Assembly (NCBI GenBank): GCA_947474485.1
Contig: CANJJP010000107.1
Coordinates: 1-6,177, forward strand
Source: Bacteroidota bacterium
GTDB taxonomy: Bacteria > Bacteroidota > Bacteroidia > B-17B0 > Aurantibacillaceae
Direction of reading: 5' to 3'
Length of the DNA stretch: 6,177 nucleotides
Shown piece by piece: positions 1 to 5,471 of the stretch. Each line of letters opens with the position of its first letter. Position 1 is the first letter of the stretch. The notes beneath the pieces are model-generated. The model was not told the DNA's origin. It was given only the letters and a program-made list of their open reading frames with translations, and searched no databases. The position numbers and the translations under genes are program-made.

Positions 1-297
1 AAAGTTCAAATAGACCTTGATGGTTTAAATGATATTGAGGAGGTTAGCGATTGGTATAACAATAAATTAGCAGGTTTAGGAAATCGGTTTAGCAAGCAAG
101 TTAAGAATCAAATAAATTCTTTAAAATCAAATCCACTTACTTATGCAGTTAGATATGCTAATGTACGATGTATGTTGGTGAAAAAATTCCCTTTTTTAGT
201 CCATTTTAGTGTAGATGAAAAGCAAAAAGTCGTAGAGATTTTTGCGGTTTTACATACAAGCAGAAGTCCTAAAATTTGGGAAAGAAATGTAAAATAA
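1..297 (+). CDS. RelE/ParE-family toxin of a type II toxin-antitoxin system (5' end off window)
   Basis: Frame 1 is open from the window edge to TAA at 295-297 and gives 98 residues. Seen in sequence: an N-terminal stretch with DIEEVSDWYNNK (visible residues 11-22), then GLGNRF, a VRYANVRCMLVKKFPF block (48-63) and the C-terminal HTSRSPKIWERN (84-95). This order, helix pair then beta sheet ending in HTSR.P..W, is what I know of Bacteroidota RelE/ParE toxins, which usually run about 95-105 residues, so probably only a few N-terminal residues are missing. Family members inhibit either gyrase (ParE) or translation (RelE); the sequence alone does not tell which. The antitoxin normally lies directly upstream, which is outside the window; none follows downstream. 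The gene converges on the lipoprotein gene at 442-1896. The only internal ATG (169-171) is too late to be the true start. Confidence 0.85.
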   Translation, partial: KVQIDLDGLNDIEEVSDWYNNKLAGLGNRFSKQVKNQINSLKSNPLTYAVRYANVRCMLVKKFPFLVHFSVDEKQKVVEIFAVLHTSRSPKIWERNVK

Positions 298-357
298 TAT
301 CAATTGGAAAGTTCTAGAAATTAGAATTTTTTGGATAACGATATTTTAAAATCGCAG

Positions 358-373
358 CCCCGATTTCTCGGGG
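358..373. repeat. GC-rich hairpin CCCCGA-TTTC-TCGGGG
   Basis: Perfect 6-bp stem (358-363 with 368-373) and a 4-base loop, standing out by GC content in an AT-rich spacer. Neither strand has a good T tract after the stem, so it is not a textbook intrinsic terminator, although its place between two convergent 3' ends fits transcript end or 3' stabilising roles. Confidence 0.6.
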
Positions 374-378
374 TGAGG

Positions 379-396
379 TTCCGATAGCTATCGGAA
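379..396. repeat. 18-bp perfect palindrome TTCCGATAGCTATCGGAA
   Basis: Every base from 379 to 396 is self-complementary with no loop, starting six bases after the hairpin at 358-373. Both structures share the CCGA/TCGG arm ends, which suggests one composite repeat unit. I recall palindromes with a GATAGCTATC core recurring between genes in Bacteroidota, but I cannot confirm this here; a protein-binding site is the other option. Confidence 0.6.
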
Positions 397-441
397 TTAA
401 AATTGATGTTCAACGACAAAAAAGCAACTTATAGAACTTTC

Positions 442-1896
442 CTAGGGCACATACTCATAAGCACCCAAATCGGGTGTGGCATCTCTTAAAACGCCATTAA
501 TATCATTTGTGTAAAAAGGCAAAACTAAGCCAAAATTAATTGCGGGTGAACCGGCATTTAGTTTAAAGTTTTTAGCCCCTGCATCTATAAAACTTGGAGA
601 TTGGTTTAGTTTGTTACTAATAAATCTATTTGTATTCGAAGTATTCATTTGTGTTTTAAGCATATTATTGGTAAAAACAACATTGTTAAATTGCCCCGCT
701 ACTGCAGCTGAATCAAGTGTAATTTCTTCGTTATTACTTCCATCAATTATACAATTGGCAAAATAACCACTATCCAATGGGAAGTTTTGAGAATCATTTC
801 TGTTGTTTAAAATTATTGATGGAGTAGTTCGGGCCTCTTCGCTCCAATAGTTAGCAAAGGTGCAATGTCTAAAGCTATATGAACCGCCATAAATAAGCGC
901 TGCTAAATAACTTCCGCAATTATTGATTACTGTGTTACCAACTTCCATTTTGTAGAAGCGGGCATACAAACCAGCATAAGAGCAGTTTTGAATAATTGTA
1001 TTAGTTATTTTTACTTTTCGTTGGCTCATAACTGTGCCACCATTTTCATAAAATGCAAAAGGTTCGGCTTGCACACCAATAAAACTGTTTTTAATTAATG
1101 CATAGTTAATCTCGTTGTTATTACTTCCATCTAGCAGCCAAATGCGCTCCCATTGCCCCGCTAAATCTCTGTATTCATATTCTAAACGGTCGCCCTGAAA
1201 AGTTACTCTTTGAGATTGAGTTCCCAATACTTTTAAGCAACCGCCTCTATCGGCAACAATACCCCCGTTTTGATGAAAATAAACTTCAGTACCCGCATTA
1301 ATTGTAAGTGTGCAGGTTGAGTCAATTAAAGCATAACCAAAAACCAAATGTGGTTTATCATTGTTCCAAATTTCTCCGCACGGTAAAGAGCCATAACTGA
1401 AAGTTCCGCCATTACTCAGATAAACTACGTTTGTTGGAAGGTGTAAGTAACAATTACGGGCCACCGAGTATAAATCTACATCTTGAATATTCCCATTGGT
1501 TTCAAATACCACCGAGTCTTTATAAACAAATGGATTTGACTGCGCATTTGGGTCAATAGTTACTTCTACAAACACATAAATGCTATCTCCTGCAGCAATT
1601 TCAATGTTTTGGAAGGATTTGCCTGGAGTGCCGTCAACGTTTAATCTGTAAAAAGATGATTCGCCACGTGCAAGTGCAAGTTTAGAAATGTTAATTTTCT
1701 GATTGTTTGGATTTACAACCCTAAAGTATTTAGTAAATGAGCCAACTTGCGTAAATACAGTATCATAAAGAATAGAATCTTGAGAAAAGCTTAGTTTTGC
1801 AGCCGAATCGGTTATAATAGTATCTTTTTTGCATGAAATTACTGATAAAATCAGGCAGATACTAAGAAAAAGTAAGGCAAAAGGCTTGTTCCTCAT
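442..1896 (-). CDS. Surface-type lipoprotein with Ig-like, beta-helix and choice-of-anchor-Q-like regions
   Basis: 484 residues, ATG at 1896-1894, stop TAG at 444-442. Residues 1-22 form a lipoprotein signal peptide: charged MRNK, a hydrophobic core, then lipobox VISC with Cys22 as the lipidated residue; CKKD follows, loosely like the lysine/acidic surface-export signals described for Bacteroidota lipoproteins. Residues about 35-145 read as an Ig-like beta-sandwich. From about 160 to 440 there are repeated short strands rich in Asn/Gly, with phrases such as NAGTEVYF (200-207), ITNTIIQNCSYAGLYA and NCIIDGSNN, typical of a right-handed parallel beta-helix. The end, LNAGSPAIN (446-454) and PDLGAYEY (475-482), matches the pattern of choice-of-anchor-Q proteins. 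Inferred place: outer membrane, possibly cell surface. No catalytic residues can be named; carbohydrate binding or adhesion is a guess. It is transcribed alone, divergently from rpmE2. Confidence 0.85.
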   Translation of the reverse strand: MRNKPFALLFLSICLILSVISCKKDTIITDSAAKLSFSQDSILYDTVFTQVGSFTKYFRVVNPNNQKINISKLALARGESSFYRLNVDGTPGKSFQNIEIAAGDSIYVFVEVTIDPNAQSNPFVYKDSVVFETNGNIQDVDLYSVARNCYLHLPTNVVYLSNGGTFSYGSLPCGEIWNNDKPHLVFGYALIDSTCTLTINAGTEVYFHQNGGIVADRGGCLKVLGTQSQRVTFQGDRLEYEYRDLAGQWERIWLLDGSNNNEINYALIKNSFIGVQAEPFAFYENGGTVMSQRKVKITNTIIQNCSYAGLYARFYKMEVGNTVINNCGSYLAALIYGGSYSFRHCTFANYWSEEARTTPSIILNNRNDSQNFPLDSGYFANCIIDGSNNEEITLDSAAVAGQFNNVVFTNNMLKTQMNTSNTNRFISNKLNQSPSFIDAGAKNFKLNAGSPAINFGLVLPFYTNDINGVLRDATPDLGAYEYVP

Positions 1897-1900
1897 TGTA

Positions 1901-1933
1901 CAAAGATAAGTTTTCTCTTAAACGCTTAATAAA
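1901..1933 (-). promoter_or_regulatory. Bacteroidota-type promoter of the lipoprotein gene, almost touching the ATG
   Basis: On the minus strand TATCTTTG (1908-1901) fits the -7 consensus TAnnTTTG exactly. Only four bases (TACA) separate it from the ATG at 1896. The -33 box is weak: TTTA at 1933-1930, 21 bp upstream. A start site a few bases past the -7 box would fall at or within the start codon, so the transcript would be leaderless or nearly so. Confidence 0.55.
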
Positions 1934-1960
1934 GAAAATTATTTTATTTTAGCAATACTT

Positions 1961-1990
1961 TTTGTAGATGAAAAGAAAAGTGTATATTTG
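1961..1990 (+). promoter_or_regulatory. Bacteroidota-type promoter of rpmE2
   Basis: The -33 box TTTG (1961-1964) and -7 box TATATTTG (1983-1990) are both exact matches to the primary sigma factor consensus of the phylum, with an 18-bp spacer. The predicted start near 1995-1998 leaves a leader of about 20 bases with no Shine-Dalgarno sequence, only an A-rich stretch before the ATG at 2017. I see no obvious Zur-type operator. Confidence 0.75.
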
Positions 1991-2016
1991 CACTCCATTT
2001 TTGAAAATTAAAAGAC

Positions 2017-2265
2017 ATGAAAAAAGAGATACATCCAGAAAACTACAGATTAGTTGTTTTCAAAGACATTTCGAACGAAACATCATTTTTAACTCGTTCT
2101 TGCGCAGATACTAAAGACACTATTAAGTGGGAAGACGGTAATGAGTATCCTCTACTTAAGATGGAGATTTCTAATACATCTCACCCTTTCTACACAGGTA
2201 AACACATGTTAGTAGATACAGCAGGACGTATTGATAAATTCCGTACGCGTTACAACAAAAAATAA
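2017..2265 (+). CDS. rpmE2: 50S ribosomal protein L31, type B
   Basis: 82 residues beginning MKKEIHPENYRLVVFKD, the standard opening of type B L31, followed by SFLTRSC (23-29), the YPLLKMEISNTSHPFYTGK block (44-62) and the basic tail RIDKFRTRYNKK (71-82). L31 bridges the two ribosomal subunits at the central protuberance. It has one cysteine (Cys29) and lacks the CxxC pairs of the zinc-binding form, so it is the zinc-independent type. In some bacteria this type is a Zur-controlled backup; with a consensus promoter and its own terminator, it looks like a steadily expressed single gene here. Length is normal for the family. It is divergent from the lipoprotein gene and convergent with atpC. Confidence 0.97.
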   Translation: MKKEIHPENYRLVVFKDISNETSFLTRSCADTKDTIKWEDGNEYPLLKMEISNTSHPFYTGKHMLVDTAGRIDKFRTRYNKK

Positions 2266-2287
2266 TTTTAGATTTTTCTATTATATA

Positions 2288-2317
2288 AACCCTAACAAGA
2301 AATTGTTGGGGTTTTTT
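2288..2317 (+). terminator. Intrinsic terminator of rpmE2
   Basis: Stem AACCCTAACAA (2288-2298) pairs with TTGTTGGGGTT (2303-2313) over 11 bp including one G-T pair, around a GAAA loop; a run of six T follows from 2312 to 2317. It begins 22 bases after the rpmE2 stop codon. Confidence 0.9.
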
Positions 2318-2356
2318 GTTTGCAATCATCTCCGCTATGTAAAAAATATAAGCAAC

Positions 2357-2387
2357 AAAAAAAGGGCAATCCTTTCGAAATGCCCTT
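2357..2387 (-). terminator. Intrinsic terminator of atpDC
   Basis: Read on the minus strand, AAGGGCA (2387-2381) pairs with TGCCCTT (2368-2362) around a 12-base loop, and the strand continues as T through 2357. It starts 21 bases past the atpC stop and faces the rpmE2 terminator, so the two convergent units have separate back-to-back terminators about 40 bp apart. Confidence 0.85.
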
Positions 2388-2408
2388 CTAAATTTTAATG
2401 ATTTAAAA

Positions 2409-2645
2409 TTACTCGGCTAAAACAATAACATTGTTTTTTAGCACTTCAATAACTCCACCTTTAATATCAAATGAATGAACTTTTGCTGAAGCATCAGTTA
2501 TCTTAACTGTTCCCTTTTTTAAAGAAGCAATCATAGGAGCGTGATTATTTAAAATCCCTAACGAACCTTCAGAACCTGGAACTGTAAGCGATTTTGCTTC
2601 GCCTTCAAATAATTTTTTATCCGGTGTTACTATTTCTAATTTCAT
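2409..2645 (-). CDS. atpC: F1-type ATP synthase epsilon subunit, short form
   Basis: 78 residues, starting MKLEIVTPDKKLFEGEA and containing VPGSEGSLGILNNHAPMIASL (22-42), the hallmark of the N-terminal beta-sandwich of epsilon, which binds gamma and the c-ring in the F1 central stalk. The protein ends at about the point where this domain ends (VIEVLKNNVIVLAE). The C-terminal two-helix domain, which in E. coli epsilon (about 139 residues) can insert into F1 and inhibit ATP hydrolysis, is absent. A terminator follows closely and no frame continues the domain, so this is a natural short form, as I recall being common in Bacteroidota, and not a truncation. It is the second gene of an atpD-atpC unit, 78 bp after atpD. 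Confidence 0.95.
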   Translation of the reverse strand: MKLEIVTPDKKLFEGEAKSLTVPGSEGSLGILNNHAPMIASLKKGTVKITDASAKVHSFDIKGGVIEVLKNNVIVLAE

Positions 2646-2653
2646 ACTTAAAC

Positions 2654-2685
2654 AATTGTTGAATTGTTGAATTGTTGAGTTATTG
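2654..2685. repeat. 8-bp tandem repeat in the atpD-atpC spacer
   Basis: Three exact copies of AATTGTTG (2654-2661, 2662-2669, 2670-2677) and a degenerate fourth (AGTTATTG, 2678-2685). On the mRNA strand this reads CAACAATT in series, ending 8 bases before the atpC start codon. Slipped-strand copy-number change would alter the leader length of atpC but not its reading frame. Confidence 0.8.
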
Positions 2686-2709
2686 AATTAATTCTATAAT
2701 TCAATAACT
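2678..2709. repeat. 13-bp-stem hairpin between atpD and atpC
   Basis: AGTTATTGAATTA (2678-2690) pairs perfectly with TAATTCAATAACT (2697-2709) around a 6-base loop. It begins 14 bases after the atpD stop. The stem is almost all A-T and no T run follows, so it is unlikely to be a strong terminator; mRNA processing or stability between the two cistrons is possible. Bases 2670-2682 can also pair with 2713-2725 at 11 of 13 positions, giving a competing fold. Confidence 0.7.
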
Positions 2710-2723
2710 ATCTAACTCTTCAA

Positions 2724-4232
2724 TTATTTTGATTCCGACATTAATTTTTTACCTTTTTCAATTGCTTCTTCAATAGTACCAACTAAGTTGAAAGCTGCTT
2801 CAGGATACTCATCCACTTTACCATCCATAATCATGTTAAAGCCTTTGATTGTGTCTTCGATAGATACGAATACACCTTTTAAGCCTGTAAATTGCTCAGC
2901 AACGTGGAATGGTTGTGATAAGAAACGTTGAACACGACGTGCACGGTGTACAACTAATTTATCTTCCTCACTTAACTCATCCATACCAAGGATAGCAATG
3001 ATATCTTGTAATTCTTTGTAACGTTGTAATAACATTTTAACGCGTTGTGCGCAATCGTAATGTACATCACCTAAAACAGCTGGTGTTAAGATACGAGAAG
3101 TAGAATCTAATGGATCTACCGCAGGGTAAATACCTAACTCAGCAATTTTACGACTTAATACCGTTGTAGCATCCAAATGGGCAAACGTAGTTGCTGGAGC
3201 TGGATCGGTTAAATCATCCGCAGGTACGTAAACCGCTTGTACAGATGTAATGGAACCTTTTTTAGTTGAAGTAATACGCTCTTGCATTACACCCATTTCA
3301 GTTGCCAATGTTGGTTGGTAACCTACCGCAGATGGCATACGACCTAATAAAGCCGATACCTCTGAACCTGCTTGAGTAAAACGGAAGATGTTATCGATGA
3401 AGAAAAGGATATCTTTTCCTTGTCCTGAACCTTCTCCATCACGGAAATATTCGGCCATTGATAAACCTGATAAAGCCACACGAGCACGTGCTCCAGGAGG
3501 CTCATTCATTTGTCCGAAAACGAAAGTAGCTTGAGATTTAGTTAATTCAGCAGTATCTACTTTTGATAAATCCCATCCGCCTTCTTCCATTGAGTGTTTG
3601 AAAGCATCACCGTATTTTACAATACCTGATTCAATCATCTCACGTAATAAGTCATTTCCTTCACGAGAACGCTCACCAACACCAGCAAATACTGAGTAAC
3701 CTGAGTGACCCTTAGCGATGTTGTTGATTAACTCCTGAATTAATACTGTTTTACCTACACCAGCACCACCAAACAAACCAATTTTACCACCTTTTGAGTA
3801 TGGCTCAATTAAGTCGATTACTTTTATACCTGTTAACAGAATTTCTGTTGAGGTTGATAATTCTTCGTATTTTGGTGGGTTACGGTGAATACTGTAACCG
3901 TTTTCGTTAGATACTGTGTTGATACCATCAATTGCTTCTCCAACTACGTTGAATAAACGACCTTTGATTTTTTCACCAGTTGGCATTGTAATACCTCTGT
4001 TTGTTCCAATTACTTCCATTCCGCGGCTTAAACCATCGGTGGTATCCATTGCAACAGTACGTACAGTATCTTCACCTACGTGTTGTTGAACTTCTAATAT
4101 AAGTTTTTGCCCGTTAGCACGAACAATTTCTAAAGCGTCTAGAATGTTTGGTAATTTACCACCTTCTAGATCAAAACGAACGTCAACTACCGGTCCGATA
4201 ATTTGAGCTATTTTTCCAACTTGTTTAGACAT
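2724..4232 (-). CDS. atpD: F1-type ATP synthase beta subunit
   Basis: 502 residues. Catalytic subunit of the F1 sector, making ATP at the inner membrane from ADP and phosphate. Seen in order: the N-terminal beta barrel (MSKQVGKIAQIIGPVVDVRF), Walker A GGAGVGKT (155-162, Lys161), GERSREGND (186-194) with Glu187 in the place of the E. coli catalytic glutamate, QMNEPPGARAR (251-261), Walker B ILFFIDN (275-281), ALLGRMPSAVGYQPTLA (294-310), PADDLTDPAPATTFAHLD (337-354) and DELSEED (418-424), the lever contacting gamma. All key residues are present. It is about 40 residues longer than the E. coli protein; extra material includes about 10 or more residues before QMNEPPG (near 215-240) and about five around EGSGQGK (267-273). 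The start is supported by a consensus promoter just upstream; no Shine-Dalgarno is present. It leads the atpD-atpC unit. Confidence 0.99.
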   Translation of the reverse strand: MSKQVGKIAQIIGPVVDVRFDLEGGKLPNILDALEIVRANGQKLILEVQQHVGEDTVRTVAMDTTDGLSRGMEVIGTNRGITMPTGEKIKGRLFNVVGEAIDGINTVSNENGYSIHRNPPKYEELSTSTEILLTGIKVIDLIEPYSKGGKIGLFGGAGVGKTVLIQELINNIAKGHSGYSVFAGVGERSREGNDLLREMIESGIVKYGDAFKHSMEEGGWDLSKVDTAELTKSQATFVFGQMNEPPGARARVALSGLSMAEYFRDGEGSGQGKDILFFIDNIFRFTQAGSEVSALLGRMPSAVGYQPTLATEMGVMQERITSTKKGSITSVQAVYVPADDLTDPAPATTFAHLDATTVLSRKIAELGIYPAVDPLDSTSRILTPAVLGDVHYDCAQRVKMLLQRYKELQDIIAILGMDELSEEDKLVVHRARRVQRFLSQPFHVAEQFTGLKGVFVSIEDTIKGFNMIMDGKVDEYPEAAFNLVGTIEEAIEKGKKLMSESK

Positions 4233-4260
4233 GATTATTGCGAAATTTTTAATTCGGGCG

Positions 4261-4291
4261 CAAAGGTAGGATTATTGTTTCAAATTGCAAA
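4261..4291 (-). promoter_or_regulatory. Bacteroidota-type promoter of atpDC
   Basis: On the minus strand the -33 box TTTG (4291-4288) and -7 box TACCTTTG (4268-4261) are exact consensus matches with a 19-bp spacer. The expected start near 4255 gives a leader of about 23 bases before the atpD ATG at 4232. Confidence 0.8.
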
Positions 4292-4362
4292 GTGTAAGGG
4301 CTTTAAAATCAAAATTCATTCAACAATTCATTAACACTTTTGATAATATTGGGCTTTTTTAA

Positions 4363-4405
4363 GCATGATATGCGTCAGGTGACAAAAATGCTCGTATTTT
4401 TGACG
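4363..4405 (+). promoter_or_regulatory. Promoter of the DUF4293 gene with overlapping short palindromes
   Basis: The -7 box TATTTTTG (4395-4402) fits TAnnTTTG and lies 17 bases before the ATG at 4420. No clear TTTG is found at -33. In its place are GCATGATATGC (4363-4373) and GTCAGGTGAC (4374-4383), two adjacent short palindromes, and CAAAAAT (4383-4389) is the inverted copy of ATTTTTG (4396-4402) inside the -7 box. The weak -33 with palindromes over the core could mean factor-dependent control, but such short AT-rich symmetry may be chance. Confidence 0.5.
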
Positions 4406-4419
4406 AAAAATTAAACAAT

Positions 4420-4863
4420 ATGATTCAACGTAAACAGTCCATTTTTTTAGGTGTAATAATGATTTGTTCTATCCTTTTATTCATTTTTCCTACTGTAACT
4501 TATACCGTGGGCGATATGGTGGTTGATTACGCTTTTTCTCCTTTTGATGTGCATGCATCAACAACATCTACCATTTACGGACTTTTTGCTGCAAATTGCT
4601 TACTTTTTATTACATCTTTTATGTGTTTAATGTTGTTTCATAACCGCAAAAAACAAATTAAAATTAGCCGTGTGGTAATGTTAGTTGCCGCTATGATGAT
4701 TACTTTACTATTTGTTTTCCCTTTATATAAATCAGATACTGCAGTGCGTACTTTTAATTGGCCAATTGCCTTACCTGCAATCTCAATTGTTTGCGCTTTT
4801 TTAGCGGGGCATTTTATTAAGAAAGACGAAGAGTTGGTTAGGTCGGCGAATAGAGTGAGGTAG
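4420..4863 (+). CDS. DUF4293 family four-helix membrane protein
   Basis: 147 residues with four hydrophobic segments at about 8-26, 52-73, 84-103 and 113-132, joined by short polar loops, one of which (HNRKKQIKISR, 74-84) is strongly basic. Both ends carry the family signature as I know it: MIQRKQSIFL at the start and the basic KKDEELVRSANRVR at the C terminus. Length is normal. DUF4293 proteins are essentially confined to Bacteroidota and have no established function; I do not assign one. By the positive-inside rule the basic loop and C-terminal tail are probably cytoplasmic, which with four helices also puts the N terminus inside. It is monocistronic: divergent from atpDC and convergent with the phosphoesterase gene. 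Confidence 0.9.
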   Translation: MIQRKQSIFLGVIMICSILLFIFPTVTYTVGDMVVDYAFSPFDVHASTTSTIYGLFAANCLLFITSFMCLMLFHNRKKQIKISRVVMLVAAMMITLLFVFPLYKSDTAVRTFNWPIALPAISIVCAFLAGHFIKKDEELVRSANRVR

Positions 4864-4875
4864 GGATATTTCTGG

Positions 4876-4963
4876 TTGCTGGTTTCTAGTTGGTTATTTT
4901 CATCTTCCAATTGGTAAGATAATCAATTAGTAAAGCGTAAAACCAGAAACTAGAAACCAGCAA
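4876..4963. repeat. 16-bp inverted repeat between convergent genes
   Basis: TTGCTGGTTTCTAGTT (4876-4891) and AACTAGAAACCAGCAA (4948-4963) are perfect inverted copies; GGTT (4892-4895) and AACC (4941-4944) extend the stem past a 3-base bulge. The loop contains a second small hairpin, ATCTT (4902-4906) with AAGAT (4916-4920) around the palindrome CCAATTGG (4907-4914). The whole nearly fills the 103-bp gap between the DUF4293 and phosphoesterase stop codons. No T tract follows either arm, so a bidirectional transcript-end structure is plausible but not a canonical terminator. Repeated CTGGTT words in the left arm hint at a dispersed repeat family. Confidence 0.75.
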
Positions 4964-4966
4964 TAA

Positions 4967-5464
4967 CTAAACCCTCTTCCCTAATTCAATCACTTCCAGA
5001 TTTTTAATTTCTGCCCCACTTATTTCAAAACGCAGCATTGTTTTTACTTGATGAAAGCCGTGTATGCCGCATGCGCCGGGGTTCATGTGCAGCACTTCAT
5101 TTTCGTTATCGTACATCACTTTTAAAATGTGTGAGTGGCCGCAAATAAATAGTTTTGGTTTTTCTTGTTTAATAATGGCTTTTGGTTCGGCTACATACTT
5201 GCCTGGGTAACCACCAATGTGGGTGATGTAAACTTTTACTTCTTCGCAATCAAAAATTAAATTTTTTGGATATTCAATGCGCACATCGTTACCATCAATG
5301 TTTCCGTAAACTGCTCGTAAGGGTTTGCGTTTTTTTAATTCGTCTAAAACACTTATTGTTCCTACGTCTCCGGCATGCCATATTTCATCGCAGCCATCTA
5401 CGTATTTCCAAATTTTTTCATCAAGGTAATTGTGTGTGTCGGAAAGAAGAAGAATTTTGGGCAT
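4967..5464 (-). CDS. YfcE/MJ0936-type metallophosphoesterase
   Basis: 165 residues, a complete calcineurin-like single domain. The metal-binding and catalytic motifs are all visible: SDTH (Asp9, His11), HAGDVG (Asp33), YGNID (Asn55), THIGG (His82) and CGHSH (His110, His112), with the family's NPGACG near the end (128-133). Such proteins bind two divalent metals (often manganese) and hydrolyse phosphodiesters; YfcE acts on artificial phosphodiesters and the natural substrate is mostly unknown, so none is named here. No signal peptide: cytoplasmic. The ATG at 5464 lies 7 bases after the stop of the PorV2-like gene, with no separate promoter in the gap, so co-transcription is likely. Length agrees with the family. 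Confidence 0.93.
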   Translation of the reverse strand: MPKILLLSDTHNYLDEKIWKYVDGCDEIWHAGDVGTISVLDELKKRKPLRAVYGNIDGNDVRIEYPKNLIFDCEEVKVYITHIGGYPGKYVAEPKAIIKQEKPKLFICGHSHILKVMYDNENEVLHMNPGACGIHGFHQVKTMLRFEISGAEIKNLEVIELGKRV

Positions 5465-5471
5465 GAAACAA

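Larger units (their letters stand above)
306..442. repeat. 137-bp nested inverted-repeat element between convergent genes
   Basis: The outer arms GGAAAGTTCTA (306-316) and TAGAACTTTCC (432-442) are perfect 11-bp inverted copies; extending inward to 322 and 426 keeps about 15 of 17 matches. Between them lie two further hairpins (358-373 and 379-396). Arm regions further inside (T6 runs and TTTTAA-type words) also align loosely when one is reverse complemented, so the single strand could fold into one long imperfect hairpin. The right arm ends on the first base of the stop codon of the minus-strand lipoprotein gene. It may act as a bidirectional 3'-end structure for the two converging genes, or be a small non-autonomous (MITE-like) element; I see no target-site duplication and no open frame. 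Confidence 0.6.

Noticed and set aside
2017..2265. Zinc-responsive (Zur) control of rpmE2
   Set aside because: The protein is the zinc-independent type, but I see no convincing Zur-like operator; the promoter is plain consensus.
2409..2645. atpC as a truncated pseudogene
   Set aside because: The reading frame covers the whole N-terminal domain, is followed by a proper terminator, and short epsilon subunits are known in this phylum.
2654..2685. CRISPR-like array
   Set aside because: The 8-bp units are directly adjacent without spacers; it is a simple tandem repeat.
2678..2709. Intrinsic terminator separating atpD from atpC
   Set aside because: The stem is almost purely A-T and no T run follows on the minus strand; atpC has no promoter of its own in the spacer, so read-through is expected.
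4638..4910. Minus-strand open frame of 90 codons
   Set aside because: It runs antisense through the well-supported DUF4293 gene and the inverted repeat, has no promoter or start context, and encodes nothing recognisable.
5266..5466. Plus-strand open frame of 66 codons
   Set aside because: Entirely antisense to the phosphoesterase gene; the Cys/His/Arg-rich translation is typical of a shadow frame.
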